The notes: generated by a model from the sequence alone, not told the origin. A stretch of DNA of 64,000 nt from Firmicutes bacterium HGW-Firmicutes-2 (GCA_002841495.1 PGZV01000015.1:1-64000), one strand, 5' to 3'; counted from the first letter of the stretch, positions 8,809 to 17,738 are shown. Made by a program: numbers and translations.

Positions 8809-9881
8809 TATTTTACCCCACTTTCAAGGGTATCCCACACACCTAACAAGTACATGACACCCATGGCTCTGTCATATAGTCCATAACCAGGACGACAATG
8901 TTTTTCCTCACCCCACAAATGACGACCGTGATCCGGACGCATATAGCCTTCAAAACCGATGTCATGATAGGCTTTCATGACTTCCACGATGTCCACATCC
9001 CCATCGCAAGCTCTATGGGAAGTCTCAATAAAATCGCCATTCTCAAAAACTTTAACATTTCTAACATGGGCAAAATGAATACGGCTACCAAATTCTCTAA
9101 TAATACTCGGAATATCATTGAGCTTATTGGGTCCAAGGGAACCTGTACATAAAGTTAATCCGTTATAAGGACTGTCGACCAAACTTAGGAACCTCTGAAT
9201 ATGTTCCCTACTCCTTATGATTCTTGGTAAACCAAATATTGGCCATGGCGGATCATCCGGATGTATGGCCATTTTAACATCTTCTTCTTCACAAACAGGT
9301 ATGATTTTTTCTAAAAAATATTTTAGATTCTCAAATAGGATGTCTTCAGTAATATCCTTGTAGCCTTCAAAGAGTTGTTCTAGATGGGACAAGCGTTCCG
9401 GTTCCCAACCCGGCATGGTTTTTTCTCCGGCACCCTCAAGAATACGATCAACGATGGATTTTGGTGTGGCACCCTCTACTAGAGCTTTTTCATAAAATAA
9501 AGCATTGGATCCGTCTGGGTGTGCCTTGTATAAATCTGTTCGTGTCCAGTCAAATACAGGCATAAAATTATAACAAATAACTTTTACGCCCACTTTTGCC
9601 AACTTACGAATGGTATCAATGTAGATGTCAATATAATGATCTCTAGATGGTAAACCCATCTTGATGTCATCATGTACATTCACACTTTCCACGACTGCAG
9701 GGCTAAAATTCTTCGAAGCCAGAACATCTGCAACCTCCTGAATCCGCTCCATCTCCCAGACTTCTCCTGCTACTTTGTCATGCAACGACCAGACAGCACC
9801 CATGACACCGGGAATCTGTCTGATGTGGTCTAAGGTAATGTCATCATTGCCTACCCCATACCATCTCCATGTCATTTTCAT
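8808..9881 (-). CDS. uxuA: Mannonate dehydratase
   Basis: A 357-residue UxuA, a TIM-barrel enzyme that dehydrates D-mannonate to 2-keto-3-deoxy-D-gluconate. It starts MKMTWRWYG and contains VNVHDDIK, the metal-site segment MAIHPDDPPWPIFGLPRI, then CTGSLG, IHFAHVRNV and YMRPDHGRHLWGE, all typical of the family. Length is normal. It follows the zinc alcohol dehydrogenase by 14 bp and overlaps uxuB by one base. No kdgK or kdgA for the product lies in the window. Confidence 0.95.
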   Translation of the reverse strand: MKMTWRWYGVGNDDITLDHIRQIPGVMGAVWSLHDKVAGEVWEMERIQEVADVLASKNFSPAVVESVNVHDDIKMGLPSRDHYIDIYIDTIRKLAKVGVKVICYNFMPVFDWTRTDLYKAHPDGSNALFYEKALVEGATPKSIVDRILEGAGEKTMPGWEPERLSHLEQLFEGYKDITEDILFENLKYFLEKIIPVCEEEDVKMAIHPDDPPWPIFGLPRIIRSREHIQRFLSLVDSPYNGLTLCTGSLGPNKLNDIPSIIREFGSRIHFAHVRNVKVFENGDFIETSHRACDGDVDIVEVMKAYHDIGFEGYMRPDHGRHLWGEEKHCRPGYGLYDRAMGVMYLLGVWDTLESGVK

Positions 9882-9895
9882 TGGTTTTCCTCCTT

Positions 9896-10924
9896 CTATA
9901 CTTCTGATTCAAAGTTTAAGATGACCTTACAACATTCATCAGGCCTATTCACTAACAAATCAATGGCTTCCTCAACTTTCGTGTAATCGAAAGTATGGGA
10001 TATAATTTTCTTAGGATTAAAGAGACCTTGTTCTATACAATCCACAACAACTGAGAATTTGTTACAACTTAGGCGTGAACCTTTGATATCCAGTTCTTTT
10101 TTAGTCACTTCCATCTGAATCAAATTCGATGGTGCTTTTAAAAATCCAAGAAGTACAACTCTACCCGTTGGTAACATACTGGGTAGTATACTCTCAATTA
10201 TACTCGGGTGACCTACAGCGTCAAGTGCCAATGTTATCCCTTCAATAGCCTCATGTGCCCCAATAAAAGCCTCTAAAGATGTGTTTAAACTATTGATGGT
10301 ATAATCTGCACCAATTGCTTTTGCTCTTTCTAATTTGGCATCTGATATATCAGAAATAATAACTGTAGCCCCCTCACTCTTGGCCGTAAGTAATATGGTA
10401 AGACCAATAGCACCGGCACCGGCAATAAAGACGATATCATTTTTATTAATACCGCCACGTGATAGGGATTGAGACGCTATGGTAAACGGCTCAACAAGAC
10501 AAGCCACTTCCCATGGAATGTTTTCATTAATCTTATAGCACGCCTTCTCGGGAATGGAAACATATTCCTTGAAACCACCGTCTACATGAACGCCACGCAC
10601 TTTTAGATCTGAACATACATTATAACGACCATTCTTACAAGCATAACATTCACCACAGCTAATGACTGGGTCAACACTCACATGATCGCCCACTTTAATA
10701 TTCTTGACCGCTTCACCTACCTCTGTCACAAGACCGGCAAATTCATGTCCAGGCACAACCGGGTAGTTGATAAAAGGAGATGTACCATGATAACCATGCA
10801 TGTCTGATCCGCAAATACCGCCTGCTTTGACTTTGATTAGAACATCTTTTTCACTCTTTAATTGTTCCATTTCTATATCTGTTACCTCTATCTTATGAGG
10901 TTCTTTTATTAATATTGCTTTCAT
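9896..10924 (-). CDS. Zinc alcohol dehydrogenase, L-gulonate/L-galactonate 5-dehydrogenase type
   Basis: A 342-residue medium-chain dehydrogenase. Catalytic zinc residues are Cys38 (GICGSD) and His60-Glu61 (PGHEFAG); structural zinc cysteines are 89, 92, 95 and 103; the Rossmann motif GAGAIG lies near 168. The N-terminal half resembles LgoD and RspB, which oxidise C5 of L-galactonate or L-gulonate. With UxuB and UxuA next to it, an L-gulonate to D-fructuronate step would complete a route to D-mannonate and KDG. Substrate is inferred from context. It lies 18 bp after dctM and 14 bp before uxuA in the same operon. Confidence 0.8.
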   Translation of the reverse strand: MKAILIKEPHKIEVTDIEMEQLKSEKDVLIKVKAGGICGSDMHGYHGTSPFINYPVVPGHEFAGLVTEVGEAVKNIKVGDHVSVDPVISCGECYACKNGRYNVCSDLKVRGVHVDGGFKEYVSIPEKACYKINENIPWEVACLVEPFTIASQSLSRGGINKNDIVFIAGAGAIGLTILLTAKSEGATVIISDISDAKLERAKAIGADYTINSLNTSLEAFIGAHEAIEGITLALDAVGHPSIIESILPSMLPTGRVVLLGFLKAPSNLIQMEVTKKELDIKGSRLSCNKFSVVVDCIEQGLFNPKKIISHTFDYTKVEEAIDLLVNRPDECCKVILNFESEV

Positions 10925-10942
10925 AGTTCTCCTTTACATATG

Positions 10943-12232
10943 TTAAAAATAGGTCGGGCTGATCAGTCTAGGAATGGCCATAACCACATCCGGCAAAACC
11001 GCCATTATGATGAGCATCACCAACGCGATTAAAAAATAGGGCAATACACCTTTAAAGGAAGATTCCACATCAAGATTCGAGATGGAGCCTGCAATTAATA
11101 AACATAACCCATAGGGCGGTGTTACAAGTCCAAGGGCTAGTGTCATTACAACAATCAAACCTAGATGTGTCGGATCAACGCCAAGGGCCAATGCACCTGG
11201 AAGTATAACCGGTACAAATAATATCATAGCAGGAACCGCGTCCATAAATGTTCCGATGAATAAGAAAAATGCAACAACCACCAACATAAATACCGGGGCC
11301 CCACCTGGTATCTGAGCAAAAAAGTTAGCTGCTTTAGTAGATACATTATAGTAGCCCAACAACTCACCTAATGCATTTGCGGTACTAAGGGCAAACAGAG
11401 AAAGAGAGCTTAGCTTTAATGTCTGCTTGACGATGTCGGGCAGATCTCTAACTTTTATGGTTTTGTAAACAAACATACCAATAATAAGAGCATAGACACA
11501 GGCAAATGCTGCTGCTTCAGTAGCCGTATAAGCGCCTGTCACAATACCGCCGATGATAATAACCGGTGTGAGTAATGCCGGAAAGCTACTTAAAAACAAC
11601 TTGAAGGTTTCTTTGAGTGAAACTTTCTCGTATCTTGGAAAATTCTTTTTCTTGCTGATGAGATACACCATGAACATCATGGATAGACCAAGTACAATAC
11701 CGGGAGCAAGACCAACTAAGAAAAGTTTGCCTGTAGAAACATTGGCAATACCTGCAAATACAACCATGGTAATACTTGGTGGTATGATACTGCCGAGGGT
11801 TGAAGAAGCTGCAGTAACACCAACTGCTGTACCTTTATCATAGCCACTTTCTTCCATCTTGGGAATCAACACTTTACCTACGCCGGCTGTATCTGCTTGA
11901 GAAGATCCGGATACGCCTGCAAATATCATGGATACCATAATATTTGCATGGGCCAAACCACCACGTCGATGTCCTACTAAAGCATTTGAAAAATCAATCA
12001 ATCTTTTTGATATGGATCCATGGTTCATGAGATTTGCTGCCAGAATAAATAAGGGAATAGCAAGTAATACAAAAGAGCTTAGCCCCGTAAACATTTTCAT
12101 AAAAACAACAATACCGCCAAGATTAGGTATCAATAATACGCCTGCAAAAGCAACAATACCAATTACATAGGATATTGGTACACCAATGGCAATAAAGATT
12201 ACAAAAATTGCAACCAATAAGACTTGTGTCAT
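10943..12232 (-). CDS. dctM: TRAP transporter large permease DctM
   Basis: A 429-residue, roughly twelve-helix membrane protein of the DctM family, the sodium-coupled translocating subunit of a TRAP transporter. Typical segments are AGVSGSSQADTAGVGKVLIP and SSTLGSIIPPSI near residues 105-150, and LGLVTPPYGLCL near 365. It follows dctQ by 3 bp. Together with DctP and DctQ it should import a sugar acid for the enzymes of this operon. Confidence 0.95.
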   Translation of the reverse strand: MTQVLLVAIFVIFIAIGVPISYVIGIVAFAGVLLIPNLGGIVVFMKMFTGLSSFVLLAIPLFILAANLMNHGSISKRLIDFSNALVGHRRGGLAHANIMVSMIFAGVSGSSQADTAGVGKVLIPKMEESGYDKGTAVGVTAASSTLGSIIPPSITMVVFAGIANVSTGKLFLVGLAPGIVLGLSMMFMVYLISKKKNFPRYEKVSLKETFKLFLSSFPALLTPVIIIGGIVTGAYTATEAAAFACVYALIIGMFVYKTIKVRDLPDIVKQTLKLSSLSLFALSTANALGELLGYYNVSTKAANFFAQIPGGAPVFMLVVVAFFLFIGTFMDAVPAMILFVPVILPGALALGVDPTHLGLIVVMTLALGLVTPPYGLCLLIAGSISNLDVESSFKGVLPYFLIALVMLIIMAVLPDVVMAIPRLISPTYF

Positions 12233-12235
12233 TTT

Positions 12236-12673
12236 CTACGCCTCCATCCTAAATCTTTTTACATAAGTTACAATGTGGTTGATACAATACAAGGTTGTTG
12301 TTGCGCCAAGTATTGGTACACATAACCATGTATAACCCATACTCATCTGTGGTATATCAATCCATCTATAATTCCAGAACTTCATGGTTATGATGACACC
12401 ATAGTAGAGTATCGCTAATGTGAAGCTCATTACAATCAGATATAAGAAAAGAGAAGTAAATGCAAAGTGTTTGTCTTCGTAAGTCATTGCACCAGCACCC
12501 AAAAAAACCGCCCATGTAAAGGAATACATAGCCACTTCGCCTGTCCAACTTACGGTAATGCCAAGATATCTGCTAAAAACCTGAATAATAATCGTTATAA
12601 AAAATATACTGATAAAAAGTGTTCCAAATAAAATCTCGATGCTCTGCACTGTTTTTGCAATTTTATCAATCAT
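12236..12673 (-). CDS. dctQ: TRAP transporter small permease DctQ
   Basis: A 145-residue protein with four membrane helices, of the DctQ family; FSRYLGITVSWTGEVAMYSF is a family signature. The reading frame extends to a TTG at 12688, but AAAGGA sits 6 bp before the ATG at 12673, which I take as the start. A strong hairpin with T-run (12685-12722) lies directly upstream, separating it from dctP. It partners DctM. Confidence 0.92.
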   Translation of the reverse strand: MIDKIAKTVQSIEILFGTLFISIFFITIIIQVFSRYLGITVSWTGEVAMYSFTWAVFLGAGAMTYEDKHFAFTSLFLYLIVMSFTLAILYYGVIITMKFWNYRWIDIPQMSMGYTWLCVPILGATTTLYCINHIVTYVKRFRMEA

Positions 12674-12684
12674 CATTTTTCCTT

Positions 12685-12722
12685 TCAAAAAACTTAAGGC
12701 TACTTAGACATAGCCTTAAGTT
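12685..12722 (-). terminator. Intercistronic terminator between dctP and dctQ
   Basis: Perfect 12-bp stem (AACTTAAGGCTA at 12691-12702, partner 12711-12722) with an 8-nt loop, followed on the minus strand by TTTTTT. It sits just before the dctQ ribosome binding site. It would stop most transcripts after dctP and let a fraction read into the membrane subunits. Confidence 0.75.
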
Positions 12723-12736
12723 GATGTTTTAAATAT

Positions 12737-12819
12737 GGTTAAGGTGTCAAAACTAGATAGTTGAACTTTTACATACAATGTATGTGATTTTAGTGAAACT
12801 TAGTTTTGGTCCTTTAACC
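12737..12819. repeat. Dispersed intergenic repeat, copy 1
   Basis: Imperfect terminal inverted repeats: GGTTAAGGTGTCAAAACTA at the left, and a right end that reads GGTTAAAGGACCAAAACTAA in reverse. A central ACATAC-AAT-GTATGT palindrome lies between. The left 45 bp are shared with 17960 and 60368. It lies between dctP and dctQ and would fold into a long hairpin in the mRNA. Confidence 0.65.
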
Positions 12820-12824
12820 GTAAA

Positions 12825-13880
12825 TTATTTTCTGGTTAATTCCAATAAATCTTGCAGATTATTTTCTTCTGCATATTTGTCTTGAATAGGAAGTGCCAAA
12901 GCCTTAAACGCTTCTAAGTCAACTTCATTGATTTCTCCGCCTTCTGCAAGAATCTTGTCCCTAGATTCATCAAGCATTTTGTAAGTAACAGCTCTTTCTT
13001 CTGCTACAGATGCTTCAGCCGCTTCAAGAATCCAACCTTGTTGCTCTTCATTGAACTTGTCAAAAGCATGTCCATTCATAAGTAATAATCTTGTCGTATA
13101 ATCATGGTATGTTAGAGATGTATACTTGCCATTGCCTGTAGTGTGATGACCTTGTAGCATCATGTTGGTGTGATCGTTTTCAGCTGCATCTGCTGTTCCT
13201 GTATTTAGGGCTTGGTAAAGTTCTGCCCAGCCTACACTGATTGGGTTCGCACCGGCACTTTTCCAGAACTCTTGTTGAACTGGAGAACCTTGTAATCTAA
13301 TGTTAAGTCCTGCTGAATCCGAAGGCACGGTAATTGGTTTTTTACCATAATAGTTTCGAACACCTGATGAATAATAACCTACAACTTTAAAGTCATTGTT
13401 GGTTTTTTCAATAATTAGGTCTTTCATGGTGTCACCAAACTCACCATCAATGGTTGTTTCCCAGTGATCAAAGCTGTCAAATAGATATAGCAAAGATAGA
13501 AGGTCAAATTCTTGAACGCCTGTACCCGCCATAAAACCTGGTGAAGCTACAACCATATCCACTGAATCCGTTGTTAGTTTCATAGCTAACTCATTTTCGT
13601 TGGTCCCAAGTGTTCCTGGGAACACTTCAGCCACAATGGTACCACCGGATAATCTTGCAATCTCTTCTGCAAATTTGTTTAACCCGAATTGGTAAGGGTT
13701 GTCAAGTGATGTTTGATTGTGCGCCACGCGAAGTGTAATCACTTCTGCTGGTGCTGTTGCTTCCCCCGTTGTTTCTGTTGTTGTTTCACCCGTTTCATTA
13801 CTTGGTGCCTCTTGTGTAGCACATCCCGCCAAACTCATGATCATTGCTGTTACTAATAACATCGATAATAATTTTTTCAT
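12825..13880 (-). CDS. dctP: TRAP transporter substrate-binding lipoprotein DctP
   Basis: A 351-residue extracellular binding protein. The signal peptide MKKLLSMLLVTAMIMSLAGC ends in a lipobox cysteine, followed by a Thr/Glu-rich linker to about residue 45. The DctP domain begins at ITLRVAHNQTS and includes the substrate-binding helix region NIRLQGSPVQQEFWKSAGAN. Start at the ATG at 13880, preceded by AGGAGGAAAG; an in-frame upstream start extends the signal peptide and is unlikely. It captures the substrate, probably a hexulosonate such as 2,3-diketo-L-gulonate given the YiaK-like enzyme next to it, and delivers it to DctQM. Confidence 0.93.
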   Translation of the reverse strand: MKKLLSMLLVTAMIMSLAGCATQEAPSNETGETTTETTGEATAPAEVITLRVAHNQTSLDNPYQFGLNKFAEEIARLSGGTIVAEVFPGTLGTNENELAMKLTTDSVDMVVASPGFMAGTGVQEFDLLSLLYLFDSFDHWETTIDGEFGDTMKDLIIEKTNNDFKVVGYYSSGVRNYYGKKPITVPSDSAGLNIRLQGSPVQQEFWKSAGANPISVGWAELYQALNTGTADAAENDHTNMMLQGHHTTGNGKYTSLTYHDYTTRLLLMNGHAFDKFNEEQQGWILEAAEASVAEERAVTYKMLDESRDKILAEGGEINEVDLEAFKALALPIQDKYAEENNLQDLLELTRK

Positions 13881-13907
13881 TTTCTTTCCTCCTATTTTTG
13901 TTATATG

Positions 13908-13940
13908 GCTAAATGTCAAAACTATATGATTTTGACATTC
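13908..13940. repeat. Short inverted repeat, possible degenerate repeat copy
   Basis: Perfect 10-bp arms AATGTCAAAA (13912-13921) and TTTTGACATT (13930-13939) around CTATATGA. The left part TGTCAAAACTATAT is the same as in the dispersed repeat at 17960. It lies between dlgD and the dctP start, in the dctP leader. Confidence 0.5.
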
Positions 13941-13988
13941 TACCCTATATTAATTTCTAAGCTTATTTGAAAAGCTTGAAATAAATAC

Positions 13989-14996
13989 CTACAGCGCTGT
14001 GATTGTGTTCCATATATCTTCAAGAACTGGGATGCCATTTTCAAGGTTATCTCTTCTGGTATTGATTTCCATTTCACCAGGATAGAAAATCTGGTTACAA
14101 CCTTCTGCTTTTTCTGATAGTCTTATGTCCTCAATAACTTCATCTATGATGGCGTCCGTTATATTGACACTGCTCATATGTGTTGGATCAATGGCTATGA
14201 ATATTTGAGATAAGCCAAATTCATCTTCATATTTTTTACCAATGGCTGTTGTTGAGTTGGCACCGGAAAGTACTGCTGCAATAAGGTCAAATGCAATCGA
14301 TAACCCCGAACCTTTCCAAAAACCAATCGGAAGAACACGCCATGTCTTTTCAATCTCGACCGGATCAGTGGTCGCTTTACCTTCAGTATCATATCCACCA
14401 ACAACAGGAAGTTGTTGACCTTTGAACTTAGTCTCTTCGATTTTTCCATAAGAAAATTGTGCCATGGCACAGTCTACTACCACGTGCTCCATGTTGCTTC
14501 TTGGTATGGCCATAACAAAAGGATTGTTACCAATATTACGATCTTTGGTACCCCATGCCGGCATATTAGGCATGGTATTGGTCCAACATAGGCCAATCAT
14601 ACCAGCGTCTGCTGCTTGCCATCCAAAAGTACCGCCGCGCATCCAGTGGTTGGTATTTCCAAGAGCTACAATACCGATGCCACATTCTTTTGCCAATTCA
14701 ATCGCTCGGTCCATCGCACTCACTGCATTGGTATTTCCCATAGCCAAATTACCGTTCCAACGTTCAAAACCACCCATTCTTCCCTCTACTGTTGGTTCTG
14801 CATCGACTTTAATGTAACCTTTGTCTATATAGGAAACCACTCTGGGGAAACGGTTAACACCATGAGAATAGATGCCGTCAACACTGTTATTAGCAAAGTT
14901 CTCCGCACTTTTTCTGGCTGTTTCAGGTTTAAAACCTTTTTTTACTAAGATGCCTTCAAATGTTTCCACCATCTCGTCATATTTAATTCTTAGCAT
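13989..14996 (-). CDS. dlgD: 2,3-diketo-L-gulonate reductase (YiaK/DlgD-like)
   Basis: A 335-residue member of the malate/L-lactate dehydrogenase type 2 family that is distinctly closest to E. coli YiaK. Shared segments are YSHGVNRFPR, NHWMRGGTFGWQAA, the SYGKIE region and GFWKGSGLSIAFD. YiaK reduces 2,3-diketo-L-gulonate to 3-dehydro-L-gulonate with NAD(P)H. The start is the ATG at 14996, 8 nt after AAGGAG; it overlaps the end of the oxidoreductase gene upstream by 14 bp. With yiaL and the TRAP genes it recreates the E. coli yiaKLMNO set. No 3-keto-L-gulonate kinase is nearby, which sets this cluster apart. Confidence 0.85.
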   Translation of the reverse strand: MLRIKYDEMVETFEGILVKKGFKPETARKSAENFANNSVDGIYSHGVNRFPRVVSYIDKGYIKVDAEPTVEGRMGGFERWNGNLAMGNTNAVSAMDRAIELAKECGIGIVALGNTNHWMRGGTFGWQAADAGMIGLCWTNTMPNMPAWGTKDRNIGNNPFVMAIPRSNMEHVVVDCAMAQFSYGKIEETKFKGQQLPVVGGYDTEGKATTDPVEIEKTWRVLPIGFWKGSGLSIAFDLIAAVLSGANSTTAIGKKYEDEFGLSQIFIAIDPTHMSSVNITDAIIDEVIEDIRLSEKAEGCNQIFYPGEMEINTRRDNLENGIPVLEDIWNTITAL

Positions 14997-15987
14997 TTTT
15001 AGCACTCCTTTTATAATAGTCGCCTAACAGCATATCTGTCATTTTCACTAGGTTAATGGCTTCATCAAAATTAGCATGGCTCTTTTCTTTACCTATTAAT
15101 TCATGAACAACCGCTTGCTGATATGCCATTGCAACATGATCTAATTCTTCAAATTCAAATGTTTCTTCAACACCGTCTTTAATGAGTGTAAAGTTTTTTC
15201 CTGATAGTCCATCATAAAGAATGCGACCTTTTTCCCCAACAATTTGTACTTCATTGATTTCTTGATCTGCTACGTAGCACCATGTTCCCGAGCCAATAAT
15301 ACCGTTTTTGAATCTAAAAGTTGCCACAACCGTATCATCCGCTTCATAATAACCGCCTTTGTTTTCTACAATACCTTGCATGGCATCCATTTCTCCAAAA
15401 TAGAATTCTAAGCAATCCATGACATGAACGCCCATGTCTAGAAACTTGCCACCCCCTGAGATTTCAGGAATGACACGCCAAGGCAAATGATCTCTGGATA
15501 ATTCACTGTCTTCCACTTTCATAATCTGAGTGACATAAACATATCTTATATCACCGATGACTTGGGCATCTAAAAGCTCTTTGATTTTTATAAATTTTTC
15601 CATGCCTCTTCGATAAAAAGCAACATAAACAGGTATGTTTAATGCTTCTGATAATGCCTTAATCTCTAAGCACTCCTCAACGTTCATGGCTACAGGCTTT
15701 TCAATATAAGGTATCTTATTGGCTTCTAAGCACTTGATTGCATATTCTTTATGAAATTTTGGTGGTGTTGCGATATAGATTATGTCAATGTCCGAATCAC
15801 TCAGAAGCTCTTCTATTGTTTTATAAGCTTTCTTAACACCATGACGTTTTGTGTAGTCAAGTGTTCTTTCATAATTATCGTTATAGACAGCTAGGAGGTT
15901 AGAATTTTCTGCTTTGTACAATCCCGGTCCACTTTTAACCTCTGTAACTTGACCGCAACCAATCATACCCCAATTTACTTCTTTCAT
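14983..15987 (-). CDS. Gfo/Idh/MocA-family oxidoreductase
   Basis: A 334-residue NAD(P)-dependent dehydrogenase. The N-terminal Rossmann domain starts VNWGMIGCGQVTEVKSGPG, the catalytic lysine is in EKPVAM near residue 96, and GGGKFLDMGVHVMDC carries the conserved Asp/His near 175-188. The family oxidises or reduces sugars and cyclitols. In this operon a plausible job is interconversion of 3-dehydro-L-gulonate and L-gulonate, linking DlgD to the zinc dehydrogenase; this is inference. AAGGAGG lies before the start, 16 bp after yiaL. Confidence 0.85.
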   Translation of the reverse strand: MKEVNWGMIGCGQVTEVKSGPGLYKAENSNLLAVYNDNYERTLDYTKRHGVKKAYKTIEELLSDSDIDIIYIATPPKFHKEYAIKCLEANKIPYIEKPVAMNVEECLEIKALSEALNIPVYVAFYRRGMEKFIKIKELLDAQVIGDIRYVYVTQIMKVEDSELSRDHLPWRVIPEISGGGKFLDMGVHVMDCLEFYFGEMDAMQGIVENKGGYYEADDTVVATFRFKNGIIGSGTWCYVADQEINEVQIVGEKGRILYDGLSGKNFTLIKDGVEETFEFEELDHVAMAYQQAVVHELIGKEKSHANFDEAINLVKMTDMLLGDYYKRSAKNAKN

Positions 15988-16003
15988 TTTCTACCTCCTT
16001 CGT

Positions 16004-16483
16004 TTATTTTGCATTTTTATAAAAATCGTAGTTCACTTTGTATACAACTTTTCTAATCGGCATATTTGATGCCTGTAAACATCCGGGCATATGGATGTCA
16101 TTAGGAAAAAATACACAAAAGTCTCCTGGCTTCATCACAATCATTGTCATGTCCAAAACGTCTTTATAAAATAGTAAATCTCTCTCTTCCAGTAGGTCCT
16201 GATCCACTTGATTGTTGCCATGATCATCAACAAAACCAATGCTTTCTTTTCCTGAATATAAAAATTGTATATCGATGTATTTCTTATGTACTTCCGGACG
16301 ACCGTCTTCTAAGTTTTTTGTTGTCATGTCAATAACTTGATAATAGATATTTCTACCGTCAATCTCATATTCCCCTGGTGCTATGTTGCCAATATCTGTA
16401 TCTCTGAAAAATGCAACCGCTTCTCTTATAATTCTCGGATACAAATCTGTATCAAATGATGAATGGATGGATGAGCAAATCAT
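16004..16483 (-). CDS. yiaL: YiaL/YhcH/TabA-family protein
   Basis: A 159-residue beta-barrel protein of the YhcH/YjgK/YiaL family (DUF386). Seen are the ligand-contact segments GEYEIDGRNIYYQV and EVHKKYIDIQFLYSG, and the cupin-like FFPNDIHMPG with metal histidines. Members are sugar anomerases or are linked to biofilm control; in E. coli yiaL sits beside dlgD. Start at the ATG at 16483, with AAAGGA 7 nt upstream; the frame extends to a TTG further up. It is the first gene of the sugar-acid operon, directly after three LacI-type operators. Confidence 0.85.
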   Translation of the reverse strand: MICSSIHSSFDTDLYPRIIREAVAFFRDTDIGNIAPGEYEIDGRNIYYQVIDMTTKNLEDGRPEVHKKYIDIQFLYSGKESIGFVDDHGNNQVDQDLLEERDLLFYKDVLDMTMIVMKPGDFCVFFPNDIHMPGCLQASNMPIRKVVYKVNYDFYKNAK

Positions 16484-16521
16484 AATATATCCTTTCTTAT
16501 GCAAAATTGTTATTATTCAGT

Positions 16522-16537
16522 TTGTTAGCGCTAACAA
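16522..16537. promoter_or_regulatory. LacI-family operator O1
   Basis: Perfect 16-bp palindrome TTGTTAGCGCTAACAA. It lies just downstream of a possible promoter on the minus strand (TTGCTC at 16571-16576, 17-bp spacer, TATTTT at 16548-16553), so binding would block transcription of the yiaL operon. Confidence 0.85.
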
Positions 16538-16585
16538 TTACGACTAAAAAATATATTTCCAGAAAGTCTGGAGCAATTCCATTAT

Positions 16586-16599
16586 TGTTAGCGCTAACA
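16586..16599. promoter_or_regulatory. LacI-family operator O2
   Basis: Perfect palindrome TGTTAGCGCTAACA, identical in core to O1, with its centre 63 bp away (six helical turns). It lies upstream of the proposed -35 box. Confidence 0.85.
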
Positions 16600-16660
16600 T
16601 TGTAGCGAAAAAAATAAAGTGCTAACCGCAAGGCTTAAACGTCAAATTGTACAGGTAATA

Positions 16661-16674
16661 TGTTACCGCTAACA
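16661..16674. promoter_or_regulatory. LacI-family operator O3
   Basis: TGTTACCGCTAACA, one mismatch from O1 and O2; its centre is 75 bp from O2. Probably an auxiliary site for looping. It also lies between the lacI-type gene and its target operon. Confidence 0.7.
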
Positions 16675-16745
16675 ACTATTGGTTAAATGATAACATACAA
16701 ATAACCCCTCGTCAATTGATTTTTCAATATTTTTATACATTACGC

Positions 16746-17738
16746 TTAATTTGTGGACTCTTTCACGTCAAATATAGGCATAATGTTATAAACATGTTCT
16801 GTTTTTTCCCCTTGTAGCATAGCATACAAAGCTTTAGTACAATAAGCGCCCATGTCATTAATCCTATTATCAATACTGGATATTTTAGGCGTACTAATGT
16901 CCGCATAGATTGAATTGTTAAAGCCTATAATGCTAATATCCTTCGGTATTTTCAAACCCAGATGATGACAAGCTTTTACCCCACCTACAGCCATAATATC
17001 TTCACTATATATAATCGCTGTGACACCTTGATTTCTTTTAAGGAATTTCTCTGTCTCCATTTGACTATTAACATGATCCGTTTTAATATGTCTTATGTAG
17101 CTTTCATTAAACATAATATGATTTTTTCTAATGCCATCAATAAACCCCTCTTGTTTGTTATGGGCACTATAAGTAACATAATCATTCATAAAGGCAATCT
17201 CACGATGACCTTTCGATACTAGGTAATCCACCACATTAGAAACCGCTTTACGTTCATCAACAACAACACCACAGACATTATCAAGGTCCAGTTGGCCATT
17301 GGCTATAACTACCGGTTTGTCATGAAAGTATTTTTGAATACATCTCTTGGTAATATCATTTTGAAACCTAGATCCTATAAGTACAAGTCCATCAATATTT
17401 CTACCCGCCATAGCTCTAAGATAGGCTTCTTGTTTGCTATTATCTAAACCACAGCCACCAATTATGCTCATATAGCCGTACTTAGAGAATTCTTCTTCGA
17501 TATGAAAAGCTGTATTGATATGATGGTTGTTCCTTACATCAATAACAATAATACCAATAATCTTATTACCGGCATTAGCAAGACCTCTTGCAAAACTATT
17601 GGGTATATAGGCATTCTCGTCTAATATTCTCATGATTCTATCTCGTGTTTCCGGTTTTACACCCGGTTTATTATTAATCACACGTGAAACGGTCGTATGG
17701 GAAACCCCTGCTAATTTGGCTATGTCATAGATGTTCAT
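16746..17738 (-). CDS. LacI-family transcriptional repressor
   Basis: A 330-residue regulator. The N-terminal HTH is NIYDIAKLAGVSHTTVSRVI with the hinge NKPGVKPETRDRIMRILDE, followed by a periplasmic-binding-like sensor domain (GIIVIDVRNNHHINTAFH near 60; SIIGFNNSIYADISTPKISS near 270). Start at ATG 17738; a longer frame starts 87 bp upstream in the promoter region. It is encoded just upstream of the nine-gene sugar-acid operon on the same strand, with three palindromic operators between, and so should repress that operon. The inducer is unknown, probably a pathway intermediate. Confidence 0.92.
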   Translation of the reverse strand: MNIYDIAKLAGVSHTTVSRVINNKPGVKPETRDRIMRILDENAYIPNSFARGLANAGNKIIGIIVIDVRNNHHINTAFHIEEEFSKYGYMSIIGGCGLDNSKQEAYLRAMAGRNIDGLVLIGSRFQNDITKRCIQKYFHDKPVVIANGQLDLDNVCGVVVDERKAVSNVVDYLVSKGHREIAFMNDYVTYSAHNKQEGFIDGIRKNHIMFNESYIRHIKTDHVNSQMETEKFLKRNQGVTAIIYSEDIMAVGGVKACHHLGLKIPKDISIIGFNNSIYADISTPKISSIDNRINDMGAYCTKALYAMLQGEKTEHVYNIMPIFDVKESTN

